A stretch of DNA of 34,009 nucleotides from Chitinophaga pinensis (GTDB lineage: Bacteria; Bacteroidota; Bacteroidia; UBA4408): NCBI GenBank assembly GCA_945872355.1, contig CAMBZU010000036.1, positions 1 to 34,009 on the forward strand, in the 5' to 3' direction. The translations under genes and the position numbers were made by a program. This document shows, piece after piece, positions 8,733 through 15,394 of this stretch. How positions within the stretch are numbered: the stretch's first letter is position 1; every line of letters begins with the position of its first letter. The notes under the pieces are model-generated. The model searched no databases. It was not told where the DNA came from and was given only the letters and a program-made list of their open reading frames with translations.

Positions 8733-8857
8733 ACAATCATAAAATCTTACTGATTTTTATTAAGCTGCACTACAAAATAAATATACCTTTTTTAAGTGAT
8801 ATGCATTTAGCTGTGATTTTAGTTAATTTGCTTTTTATTACAAAGGAAAGAAATTGT

Positions 8858-9088
8858 ATGTCTGAAATATTGTTGTCTGATTTAAAAATAGGTGAACAAG
8901 GCATTATACATCATTTTAATGATCAAAACATTGCTTTAAAGTTAATGGAAATGGGCTGCCTACCGGGTGAAGAAGTAACCTTGGAAAGGTTTGCTCCAAT
9001 GGGAGATCCAATTGCAATTGTGGTGGCCGGATATTCTCTTAGCTTGCGTAAAAGTGAAGCCTCAAGTGTTGTTTTAGAACAATTTTAG
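8858..9088 (+). CDS. feoA: FeoA family protein
   Basis: A 76-residue SH3-like protein that supports FeoB-dependent ferrous iron uptake at the inner membrane. The segments LSDLKIGEQGIIHHF, LKLMEMGCLPGEEVTLERFAPMGDP and IVVAGYSLSLRKSEASSVVL follow the FeoA fold in order. The ATG at 8858 is preceded by a purine-rich stretch AAAGGAAAG (8842-8850), which supports it over longer in-frame starts that run back into mqnB. FeoB starts 9 nt after the stop, giving the usual feoAB order. Confidence 0.88.
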   Translation: MSEILLSDLKIGEQGIIHHFNDQNIALKLMEMGCLPGEEVTLERFAPMGDPIAIVVAGYSLSLRKSEASSVVLEQF

Positions 9089-9097
9089 TTCGACATT

Positions 9098-11215
9098 GTG
9101 GGGCTTTTTTCAACACAAGGGCAAGACGCAGGATTTCGTGTGGCTATGGCAGGCAACCCAAATTCAGGAAAATCTACCTTATTCAATTTACTTACTGGCT
9201 TAAGGCAAAAAACCGGCAATTTTCCGGGTGTTACAGTTGATTTACATGTTGGTTACAGTCGTTTAGCCAATGGCAAAAAAATTGAAATTATTGACTTGCC
9301 TGGGACTTATAGTCTTTTCCCGAAATCAATAGATGAACAAGTTACGGCAGCAGTGCTTTGTAATGAACAACATCCTAATTATCCTCAGCTTACGCTGGTG
9401 GTTGCCGATTCATCAAATTTAAAACGTAGTCTTTACCTGTGTACCCAGCTTATCGACATAGGTATGCCTGTTATTTTGGTGTTGAATATGATTGATGTTG
9501 CGCAGCGTAAAACCATTCAAATAGATGTAAATAAACTAAGCAATTCACTTGGTTTAACCGTTGTGAGTGTTAATTCAAAGGACGGAACAGGATTGGAAGA
9601 GCTGAAAAAACAGATACAAATTAGCAGTTTTAAAAGCAGTCTACCATTGCTTCAAATGAATGAAATTAGTGAGCATGATTGGACTGGTTTGCAAAATGTA
9701 TTAAAAAGCAATACTGCCTTCGACGCTTTTGTACAATATATAAATCACAACTTATTTTTTAAAACCAATATCGATTCCCAAATTAAGGCTTTCTTTTCAG
9801 GCAAAGCGTTAAATCCTATACAATTACAAACCTCAGAATCGGTTAGTAGGTTTAAGCTTATAAGTGAAATTACGAGTAATAGTGTGAGTTATAAAAACAG
9901 AGAAATTAACCCACTTACAAAACAGCTTGATAATATATTCACCCATAAAATATGGGGCTTTGCCATTTTCCTATTGGTGCTTTTTAGTATTTTTCAATTT
10001 ATCTTCACCTTTAGTGCATGGCCAATGGAATGGATAGAAAATTCATTTTCTTGGTTCAGTGAAATTGTTGGTAATGCGCTGCCAAAAGGTATTTTAAATG
10101 ATATTATTACGAAAGGTATTTTAGCTGGCTTAAGCGGTGTGGTTGTATTTATACCTCAAATTGCCTTTTTATTTGCCTTTATAGCTGTTCTGGAAGACAG
10201 TGGCTATATGGCTCGCGTGAGTTTTATAATGGATAAAATGATGCGTAAATTTGGTTTGAATGGAAAATCTATCATTCCCTTAATAAGTGGTGCAGCATGT
10301 GCTGTACCTGCAATTATGGGCGCAAGAACAATCAGCAATACCAAAGAAAGATTAATAACCATTTTGGTAACACCTTTAATGAGTTGCAGCGCACGTTTAC
10401 CAGTATACACATTACTTATTGCACTAGTAGTGCCAAGTAAAAATTTATGGGGCATCATTAATTTACAAGGATTAATTTTAATGGCCTTATACCTTATTGG
10501 TTTTATTGCAGCTATTGGTGCTGCATTTGTTTTGCAATACATTATTAAAAGTAAAGAACAAAGTTACTTTATCATGGAACTACCTATTTATCGCTTACCA
10601 CAAGGCAAACAGGTTGCAATGGTTATTTATGATAAAGTAAAAGTATTTTTATTTGAAGCAGGTAAAATTATAGTTGCAATTTCAATTATATTGTGGCTAA
10701 TGGCATCATTTGCGCCAGGTGAAAGCATGCTTGCCATCGAAAAAAAATATGAACTTACTAAAGATCAATACACCGAAAAAGAAAGAAACAATAAAATTGC
10801 TGCCGAAAAGTTAGAAGCTTCATATGCAGGAATTGCAGGTAAAGCAATAGAGCCATTAATTGCACCTTTAGGTTTTGATTGGAAGATTGGTATTAGTTTA
10901 GTTACAAGTTTTGCAGCACGTGAAGTTTTTGTTGGCACAATGGCTACTATTTATAGTGTGGGCGATGAAGCAGATGAAAGAAGTATTCGACTTAAAATGA
11001 AAGAAGAAGTTAATCCTTATACATTACAACCTGTTTATAGCACGGCTGTATGTTTTTCATTAATGTTATTTTATGCATTCGCCATGCAATGTATGAGCAC
11101 CATAGCTGTAGTTTATCGCGAAACAGGTGGATTCAAATGGCCTTTAATTCAGTTTGTATTTATGGCTGCATTGGCCTATTTAAGTAGCTTTGGTGTTTAT
11201 CAGCTATTAAAATAA
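9098..11215 (+). CDS. feoB: Ferrous iron transporter B
   Basis: Inner-membrane Fe(II) importer with a cytosolic G-protein domain. G1 is GNPNSGKST (residues 19-27), G3 is DLPG (66-69) and G4 is NMID (130-133); the G5-like SVNSKDGTG follows. The membrane part has the two Gate-type repeats (IPLISGAACAVPAIMGARTI and LVTSFAAREVFVGTMATIYS) and at least eight hydrophobic helices. The 705 residues match Bacteroidota FeoB. The start is GTG at 9098; the in-frame ATG at residue 17 would cut into the G1 strand and is less likely. The last 9 nt overlap the convergent small-lipoprotein gene. Confidence 0.95.
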   Translation: MGLFSTQGQDAGFRVAMAGNPNSGKSTLFNLLTGLRQKTGNFPGVTVDLHVGYSRLANGKKIEIIDLPGTYSLFPKSIDEQVTAAVLCNEQHPNYPQLTLVVADSSNLKRSLYLCTQLIDIGMPVILVLNMIDVAQRKTIQIDVNKLSNSLGLTVVSVNSKDGTGLEELKKQIQISSFKSSLPLLQMNEISEHDWTGLQNVLKSNTAFDAFVQYINHNLFFKTNIDSQIKAFFSGKALNPIQLQTSESVSRFKLISEITSNSVSYKNREINPLTKQLDNIFTHKIWGFAIFLLVLFSIFQFIFTFSAWPMEWIENSFSWFSEIVGNALPKGILNDIITKGILAGLSGVVVFIPQIAFLFAFIAVLEDSGYMARVSFIMDKMMRKFGLNGKSIIPLISGAACAVPAIMGARTISNTKERLITILVTPLMSCSARLPVYTLLIALVVPSKNLWGIINLQGLILMALYLIGFIAAIGAAFVLQYIIKSKEQSYFIMELPIYRLPQGKQVAMVIYDKVKVFLFEAGKIIVAISIILWLMASFAPGESMLAIEKKYELTKDQYTEKERNNKIAAEKLEASYAGIAGKAIEPLIAPLGFDWKIGISLVTSFAAREVFVGTMATIYSVGDEADERSIRLKMKEEVNPYTLQPVYSTAVCFSLMLFYAFAMQCMSTIAVVYRETGGFKWPLIQFVFMAALAYLSSFGVYQLLK

Positions 11216-11404
11216 TATTTTAGCATTTGATGCTTGCGCAGATAAACCATGCCCTGGTCTGAATTTTTGCTGCAAACCATAAGTTGGACAACCACATTTA
11301 TTTTTTTTGCGATACGGCACGTATGATTTGCGCACGGGCTTACAAGCCATCATTAATGAGGCTATAAAAAGAAAGGATAAAAAGTATTTCAATGATCTAA
11401 ACAT
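11207..11404 (-). CDS. Small cysteine-containing lipoprotein
   Basis: A 65-residue protein with a type II signal peptide. Its hydrophobic stretch FLSFLFIASLMMAC places the lipid-modified cysteine at residue 21, and the next residues KPVRK are basic. The short mature part has a CGCP motif (KNKCGCPTYG) and ends in an Ala/Asn/Lys tail. I do not recognise a family. It overlaps the end of feoB on the other strand by 9 nt. The signal peptide and lipobox make it more credible than a chance frame. Confidence 0.6.
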   Translation of the reverse strand: MFRSLKYFLSFLFIASLMMACKPVRKSYVPYRKKNKCGCPTYGLQQKFRPGHGLSAQASNAKILF

Positions 11405-11409
11405 CTTTA

Positions 11410-11417
11410 CAAAAATA
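11410..11417 (-). promoter_or_regulatory. Possible -7 box of the small lipoprotein gene
   Basis: On the minus strand this reads TATTTTTG, matching TAnnTTTG. It ends only 5 nt before the ATG at 11404, so a transcript from it would have almost no leader. No -33 element was seen, so confidence is low. Confidence 0.3.
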
Positions 11418-11530
11418 ATTAAATTAACCGATTTGCCTTATTTTTATTGCGCGAAGCTTAGAAATTGATTTCGCAGCGTATTTTTTCTGTAGCACATTAG
11501 GCAACAATTGTTCCATGTTTTATTTCATAA

Positions 11531-11562
11531 AAAAAGCCCTGTTAATTATAACAGGGCTTTTT
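11531..11562 (-). terminator. Terminator of tRNA-Gln
   Basis: A perfect 14-bp stem with a 4-nt loop: AAAAAGCCCTGTTA (11531-11544) pairs with TAACAGGGCTTTTT (11549-11562). On the minus strand it directly follows the tRNA-Gln gene and ends in a T-run. The symmetric A/T flanks mean it could also act on the plus strand. Confidence 0.85.
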
Positions 11563-11566
11563 AAAG

Positions 11567-11637
11567 TTGTCCGACAAGGATTCGAACCTTGAATGACAGA
11601 ATCAAAATCTGGAGTGTTACCATTACACTATCGGACA
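11567..11637 (-). tRNA. tRNA-Gln (UUG)
   Basis: Read on the minus strand, the acceptor arms TGTCCGA and TCGGACA pair perfectly. The anticodon loop TTTTGAT carries TTG (complement at 11603-11605), which reads CAA. The T arm contains GGTTCGAATCC. The discriminator is A at 11567, and the 3' CCA is not encoded. A promoter and a terminator flank it closely. Confidence 0.95.
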
Positions 11638-11647
11638 TCAAGGGGCG

Positions 11648-11678
11648 CAAAAGTAGTGTAAATATTTTTTTTTGCAAA
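11648..11678 (-). promoter_or_regulatory. Promoter of tRNA-Gln
   Basis: On the minus strand: TTTG (11678-11675), 19 nt, then TACTTTTG (11655-11648). Both elements match the Bacteroidota -33/-7 consensus. The tRNA begins 10 nt downstream of the -7 box. Confidence 0.8.
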
Positions 11679-12024
11679 TAATATTTTAAAAATAGTGAAA
11701 ATGATGGTAAAAAATATTGCTGAAATAAAATCACAAGGCATAAATGCTGCATAAGCAATGGGTTTACCTTAACTTTAATTCATATTACAACTTAGTCATA
11801 GCAATAAAATACACAATTGCCATGGCGCGATTACTCTTTTAAAAACATTTGTTGAGCACTTTGTGAAGGTTTAATGAATAATTTAGTTTTTAAATTAAAT
11901 AATTTATCAGGCCCTTTATTACACCTACTGCTTTAATAACTAAAAGATTAGCGATTAATGAAAGGCAAAAAATGAAGCAAAAGCATTAATTATTAAAGTT
12001 TTTGTGTGCTTTTTGAATCTTTAT
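11679..12024. other. Intergenic stretch between the divergent tRNA promoters
   Basis: About 345 nt of AT-rich sequence between the tRNA-Gln and tRNA-Phe promoters. The only open frames are very short (for example a 16-codon frame near 11700). A weak 9-bp inverted repeat (CTTTAATAA at 11931 and TTATTAAAG at 11990) is spaced too widely to be meaningful. I see no gene or RNA here. Confidence 0.5.
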
Positions 12025-12054
12025 TTTGAGGAATAAAAAAAAGCATTACATTTG
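12025..12054 (+). promoter_or_regulatory. Promoter of tRNA-Phe
   Basis: TTTG (12025-12028), 18 nt, then TACATTTG (12047-12054), a full match to the Bacteroidota promoter consensus. The tRNA starts 16 nt downstream of the -7 box. Confidence 0.85.
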
Positions 12055-12070
12055 CAACCCTTAAAATGAT

Positions 12071-12146
12071 GGTACCTTAGCTCAGTCGGTAGAGCAACAG
12101 ACTGAAAATCTGTGTGTCCCTGGTTCGATTCCTGGAGGTACCACCA
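12071..12146 (+). tRNA. tRNA-Phe (GAA), CCA encoded
   Basis: The acceptor arms GGTACCT (12071-12077) and AGGTACC (12136-12142) pair perfectly. The anticodon loop CTGAAAA carries GAA, the D arm contains AGCTCAGTCGGTAGAGC, and the T arm contains GGTTCGATTCC. The discriminator A is followed by an encoded CCA (12144-12146), unlike the neighbouring tRNA-Gln. Confidence 0.97.
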
Positions 12147-12153
12147 AAAGAAA

Positions 12154-12193
12154 AATAAACCCTTGTTAATGTAAAAATTAGCAAGGGTTTATT
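12154..12193 (+). terminator. Terminator of tRNA-Phe
   Basis: A 17-bp stem with one G-U pair: AATAAACCCTTGTTAAT (12154-12170) and ATTAGCAAGGGTTTATT (12177-12193), with a 6-nt loop and a short T-rich tail. It starts 7 nt after the tRNA's CCA. Confidence 0.75.
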
Positions 12194-12298
12194 GTTTTCA
12201 CTGCATAATTTACAGCGCAGTTTCACTGGTAGTAGATTTAGCGCGCTTTTCTATTTAAAAGTGAATAGCCCTTTTACGTACCTAACTGGCAATATGAT

Positions 12299-12337
12299 TA
12301 TGGAATTATTTGGAATTAGATTCCAAATAATTCCATA
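12299..12337. repeat. 18-bp perfect inverted repeat (operator-like) over the DUF4143 ATPase promoter
   Basis: Arm 1 is TATGGAATTATTTGGAAT (12299-12316), the centre is TAG, and arm 2 is its exact complement (12320-12337). Each arm holds two TGGAAT boxes exactly 10 bp apart (12301, 12311; complements at 12320, 12330), so four boxes lie on roughly one face of the helix. The right arm runs into the -7 box of the ATPase gene and ends 10 nt before its ATG. This is the expected geometry of a repressor operator; the binding protein is unknown. Confidence 0.8.
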
Positions 12338-12343
12338 TATTTG
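12309..12343 (+). promoter_or_regulatory. Core promoter of the DUF4143 ATPase gene, probably leaderless
   Basis: TTTG (12309-12312), 23 nt, then TATATTTG (12336-12343), a perfect TAnnTTTG box. The ATG at 12348 begins 4 nt after the box. Initiation usually occurs about 5-7 nt downstream of the box, so the mRNA would start at or inside the start codon. Both promoter elements are covered by or touch the inverted repeat at 12299-12337. Confidence 0.6.
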
Positions 12344-12347
12344 TTTT

Positions 12348-13508
12348 ATGATTCAACGTATTGCAAAAGATAAATTAAAAGATTTAGCGTCTAAATTCAA
12401 GGCTGTGGCAGTTACGGGAGCCAGACAAACAGGTAAAACAACGCTAGTTAAACAAGTATTTAAAGGCAAACCTTACCTTTCCTTGGAAAATCCAGATACC
12501 CGTAACTTTGCTTTAGAAGACCCTCGCGGCTTTTTAGATTCATACCCCGATGGAGCGATTTTAGATGAAGTGCAACGTGCTCCAATTTTGTTTTCATACT
12601 TGCAAGAAATATTAGATAATTCTAAAACAAAAGGTTTATTTATACTTTCAGGTTCAAATAATTTTTTATTGCAACAAACGATTTCTCAATCACTTGCTGG
12701 CAGAGTAGGGTATATTAATTTACTTCCATTTTCTATCACTGAATTAAAGAAGGCGAAACTATTGCCGTCTGACGATGACAGCCTTATGCTTAAAGGATTT
12801 TATCCGCCAATTTATGATCAAAATATTCCACCTGAAGATTGGTGTCCAAATTATATTCGAACATATATTGAAAAAGATGTTAGACAAATAAAAAACATTA
12901 CAGATCTTATTGTATTTGAGCGATTCATAAAATTACTAGCTGGTCGATCGGGGCAGGAACTAAACAATAGTGCTTTAGCTGTAGAAACGGGAGTAGATGT
13001 TAAAACAATTCAGTCATGGATAGGAATCTTAGAAAGTAGTTTTATAATTTATCTTCTGAAACCCCATTTTAAAAATTTCAATAAAACGATTGTTAAAAGA
13101 CCGAAAGTCTATTTTTATGATACAGCTTTAGTAAGCTATTTGTTAGGAATTCGAAATGCAATGCAACTCAAAACTCATCCATTAAGAGGTTCAATTTTTG
13201 AAAGCATGGTAGTAACAGAATTAATAAAGAAGAGAACAAATGCTGGTTTGCCAATTAATCTTTACTATTGGAGAGATAAAACAGGACACGAAATTGATGT
13301 GATTATTGATAACGGAAGTAAGTTGTTACCAATTGAAATTAAATCCGGAAAGACTTTTAATACCGAATTCTTTAAAAATATTGATTATTGGTGCAATTTA
13401 AGTGGAAATGAAAAATCTATTTTGCTTTATGCTGGCGATCAAAACCAGCAAAGAAGCAATGGCAAGGAAATATTAAATTGGAAAAAGATTATTTCTCTTG
13501 AATTATGA
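12348..13508 (+). CDS. AAA-type ATPase with DUF4143 domain (PD-(D/E)XK-like C-terminus)
   Basis: A 386-residue protein of the widespread ATPase/DUF4143 family, whose cellular role is not settled. The N-terminal P-loop domain has Walker A GARQTGKTT (24-32), Walker B ILDEVQ with D73-E74, and the sensor-like LSGSNN. A winged-helix-like middle region (LNNSALAVETGVDVKTIQSWIGILESS) precedes DUF4143. The C-terminus carries a PD-(D/E)XK-type signature: GHEIDVII with D317, then IEIKSG with E330 and K332. All catalytic residues look intact, so it is not a pseudogene. I use ATG 12348 because an upstream extension to 12192 would read through a terminator and the palindrome. The gene stands alone beside tRNA-Phe, consistent with an accessory insertion. 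Confidence in the family is high; function is unknown. Confidence 0.9.
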   Translation: MIQRIAKDKLKDLASKFKAVAVTGARQTGKTTLVKQVFKGKPYLSLENPDTRNFALEDPRGFLDSYPDGAILDEVQRAPILFSYLQEILDNSKTKGLFILSGSNNFLLQQTISQSLAGRVGYINLLPFSITELKKAKLLPSDDDSLMLKGFYPPIYDQNIPPEDWCPNYIRTYIEKDVRQIKNITDLIVFERFIKLLAGRSGQELNNSALAVETGVDVKTIQSWIGILESSFIIYLLKPHFKNFNKTIVKRPKVYFYDTALVSYLLGIRNAMQLKTHPLRGSIFESMVVTELIKKRTNAGLPINLYYWRDKTGHEIDVIIDNGSKLLPIEIKSGKTFNTEFFKNIDYWCNLSGNEKSILLYAGDQNQQRSNGKEILNWKKIISLEL

Positions 13509-13842
13509 AAAAAAGGGAATTATTACGCTGGTGATATATAATTTTTAGAGGCACTTAAAGCCTTCAAGGCTTGTAAAAAAGAGTTCGATAATTCTTCAGT
13601 AGCGTCCATAAAAAAGCAGAAAATGCATGTAAAGCAATTATACCAATGTGATTTATAAATTATGCCAATAATTTTAAATCTTGCATTGGTAAATGCCGTG
13701 AAACAAATTTGGGCCATTACTTATTTCACATCGGTATTGTTTTCCACGTTTTTATTTTCAGCTATTCGCAGTGAATTTATCATACATTTGATTGCTTTTT
13801 TTAGGTCAACATGAAATTTTAGTAAATCCAAATTATTAAATA
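13509..13842. other. Intergenic region with a long imperfect hairpin and no firm gene
   Basis: About 330 nt follow the DUF4143 ATPase. Apart from the hairpin at 13641-13691, I see no supported feature. Minus-strand open frames exist (13523-13717, and a frame without ATG upstream of it), but neither shows a recognisable domain, and the first runs straight through the hairpin. Confidence 0.5.
13641..13691. repeat. 51-nt imperfect palindrome / hairpin
   Basis: TACCAATG (13641) pairs with CATTGGTA (13684). After a 2/4-nt internal loop, ATTTA pairs with TAAAT. After a 1-nt bulge, AAATTA pairs with TAATTT around a 6-nt loop, TGCCAA. In total 19 base pairs form in three blocks. No T-run follows on either strand, so it is not a typical terminator. 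Confidence 0.6.
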
Positions 13843-13873
13843 TTGATATTCCCGCTACAATACAATACTTTTG
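13843..13873 (+). promoter_or_regulatory. Promoter of the STAS-like gene
   Basis: TTG (13843-13845), 20 nt, then TACTTTTG (13866-13873), a full TAnnTTTG match. The predicted transcript start near 13879 lies before the TTG codon at 13905, supporting that non-ATG start. Confidence 0.6.
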
Positions 13874-13904
13874 CTCTTCAAATGATAAATTAAATCGCAA
13901 TAAA

Positions 13905-14330
13905 TTGAATCATTCAATTAATACTCGCACTGCAAAACTTTCCTTCAATAAAGAAGAAGGTGTGCTTTATATTGAGCTTATCGCAGAAAATGAAATCAGT
14001 TTAGAAGATTCTATTGAACATATTAATGCCACTGAAAAACTTACGAATGGTGCTTTCCATTGTGCATTTATTAAAGCACTGGGAGATATTGACATTTCAT
14101 CGGATGCAAGAAAGCAAGGGGCAAATGCTGAAGTGCAAAAAAAATTAATTGCACAAGCTGTTTTAGTAAACTCGCTAGCCACTCGTATTGCTGGAAATTT
14201 TTACATTCGATTTAATAAACCAACCAAACCAACTAAAATTTTCACGAATGCAGAAGATGCTAAAAGTTGGTTACTTTATAAGAAAAAAGAGTTTGAAGAT
14301 GCTCAAAAAGAGCTCAGTTCAGATAACTAG
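13905..14330 (+). CDS. STAS-like (DUF7793-type) small protein
   Basis: A 141-residue soluble protein. The order of elements resembles Bacteroidota STAS/SEC14-like (DUF7793-type) proteins. These are an N-terminal strand AKLSFNKEEGVLYIELIAENEISLEDSIEHI, a central HCAFIKALGDIDISSDARKQG segment, then VLVNSLATRIAGNFYIRFNKPTKPTKIFTNAEDAKSWL. The N-x-L-A-x-R-x-x-G-N-F block and the KPTKIF block are the strongest matches. Such proteins are thought to be regulatory, but no partner is known to me. No ATG exists in frame upstream, so translation probably begins at TTG 13905, consistent with the promoter at 13843-13873. The gene converges with the FAH-family gene, leaving 12 nt. Confidence 0.6.
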   Translation: MNHSINTRTAKLSFNKEEGVLYIELIAENEISLEDSIEHINATEKLTNGAFHCAFIKALGDIDISSDARKQGANAEVQKKLIAQAVLVNSLATRIAGNFYIRFNKPTKPTKIFTNAEDAKSWLLYKKKEFEDAQKELSSDN

Positions 14331-14342
14331 TTAAATCAATTT

Positions 14343-14954
14343 CTATTTTATTTCAAAATCAAGCAGTAGCTCATTTTCAATTTTTGCTTTAAGTTGATCC
14401 CCAATCTTTACTGGTCCCACACCTGCAGGAGTTCCAGTATAAATTAAATCACCTGTTTTTAAGGTTATAAATCTAGATATGTAAGCTATTATTTGATCAA
14501 CAGAAAACAACATTTGATTTGAAATGCCTTGTTGCACTAACTGGTTATTTAAGTTTAAACTAAAATTAATCTCTTCTTTATTTTCAAGTGCGGTAAGCGG
14601 AATAAAACGACCAATAACAGCGCTATGATCAAAGGCTTTTGCTTTTTCCCATGGCAAACCTTTTTCTTTACATTGCTGCTGTAAATCGCGGGCTGTAAAA
14701 TCAATTCCAACCGTTATTTGCTCATAATAGGTATGTGCAAATTGAGGAAGAATAGTTTTTCCGTTTTTACATATTTTAATTACTAATTCAACTTCGTAGT
14801 GGATGTCGTTAGAAAATGATGGATGATAAAAAGGGGCATTATCTTTTAACAACGCAGTATCGGGTTTCATAAAGAAAACTGGCTCTTTAGGCACTTCGTT
14901 TTTTAATTCTTTGGCATGATCTGCGTAATTTCTACCTATGCAAATTATTTTCAT
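14343..14954 (-). CDS. Fumarylacetoacetate hydrolase (FAH) family protein
   Basis: A 203-residue single-domain FAH/YcgM-type enzyme, a metal-dependent hydrolase or decarboxylase acting on beta-keto acids. The metal ligands are visible: E54 and E56 in HYEVELVIK, and D85 in VGIDFTARDLQ. The N-terminal KIICIGRNYADHAKEL and the C-terminal GDLIYTGTPAGVGPVKIGD signatures are intact. Substrate cannot be fixed; short members often act as acylpyruvase or oxaloacetate decarboxylase. It is the last gene of the five-gene minus-strand operon, starting 15 nt after the OsmC gene. Confidence 0.9.
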   Translation of the reverse strand: MKIICIGRNYADHAKELKNEVPKEPVFFMKPDTALLKDNAPFYHPSFSNDIHYEVELVIKICKNGKTILPQFAHTYYEQITVGIDFTARDLQQQCKEKGLPWEKAKAFDHSAVIGRFIPLTALENKEEINFSLNLNNQLVQQGISNQMLFSVDQIIAYISRFITLKTGDLIYTGTPAGVGPVKIGDQLKAKIENELLLDFEIK

Positions 14955-14969
14955 GTTGCTATATATTTT

Positions 14970-15383
14970 TTAATGATAAACAATAGTATGTTTCACGTCA
15001 ATCGCTTTTGAAAGCATTGCATATACGCCACAATATTTTTCGATAGATAAGCCTACTGCTTTTTCCATTTTGGGTTTATCTATTTCGGCTAAATTGATAT
15101 GATAATTTAATTGCATACTTGCATATACTTTTGGATGTTCTTCGGTTAATGGAGCGATGGTTTCAACATTAAAATTGGTAAACAGTACATGCATTTTATT
15201 CAACAATGAAACAATATCCATAGCCGTGCATCCAGCCAAAGAAGCCAATAATAATGGTTTGGGGCTTGGACCTGTATTATTGCCTCCATTTTCAGCATTG
15301 GCATCTATAAAAAAATGATGATTGTTTATGTCAATATCGAATTGCATTCCGCTGGTGTATGTGCAAATAGTTTTATGTTCCAT
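14970..15383 (-). CDS. OsmC family protein
   Basis: A 137-residue OsmC/Ohr-like protein, a family of thiol-dependent peroxidases reducing organic hydroperoxides. The two family cysteines are present: C52 in SLAGCTAMDIVSLL and C118 in EKYCGVYAML. They follow the PSPKPLLLASLAGC helix. The sequence is closer to the general OsmC branch (YhfA-like) than to Ohr. It sits between the T9SS plug gene (11 nt upstream) and the FAH gene (15 nt downstream) in the same transcription unit. Its role there is probably metabolic or protective rather than secretory. Confidence 0.9.
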   Translation of the reverse strand: MEHKTICTYTSGMQFDIDINNHHFFIDANAENGGNNTGPSPKPLLLASLAGCTAMDIVSLLNKMHVLFTNFNVETIAPLTEEHPKVYASMQLNYHINLAEIDKPKMEKAVGLSIEKYCGVYAMLSKAIDVKHTIVYH

Positions 15384-15394
15384 TTTTTTAATTT

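Noticed and set aside
8784-8791. TACCTTTT as a -7 box for feoA
   Set aside because: One mismatch, no -33 element and 66 nt upstream of the start; indistinguishable from chance in this AT-rich DNA.
11424-11516. 30-residue basic open frame on the minus strand (MEQLLPNVLQKKYAAKSISK...)
   Set aside because: It is short, with no family and no promoter of its own after the tRNA-Gln terminator. The composition is plausible but unsupported.
12127-12146. Possible att site at the 3' end of tRNA-Phe
   Set aside because: No second copy of the tRNA 3' segment was found downstream in the window, and no integrase gene is present.
12192-12347. N-terminal extension of the DUF4143 ATPase frame to an ATG at 12192
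   Set aside because: It would read through the tRNA-Phe terminator, the palindrome and the promoter, and has no domain similarity. The ATG at 12348 matches the family's N-terminus.
13523-13717. Minus-strand open frame of 64 codons behind the DUF4143 gene
   Set aside because: It runs through the 13641-13691 hairpin, has no recognisable domain and no promoter. The C-terminal part (MDATEELSNSFLQALKALSA) looks helical, but that is not enough to call a gene.
13721-13902. Minus-strand frame without ATG (contains FEEQKYCIVAGISIF and LKKAIKCMINSLRIAENKN)
   Set aside because: It looks protein-like, but it has only a TTG/ATG-internal start, overlaps the promoter of the STAS-like gene, and matches no family I know. 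It could be a decayed gene; a translated search against relatives would decide.
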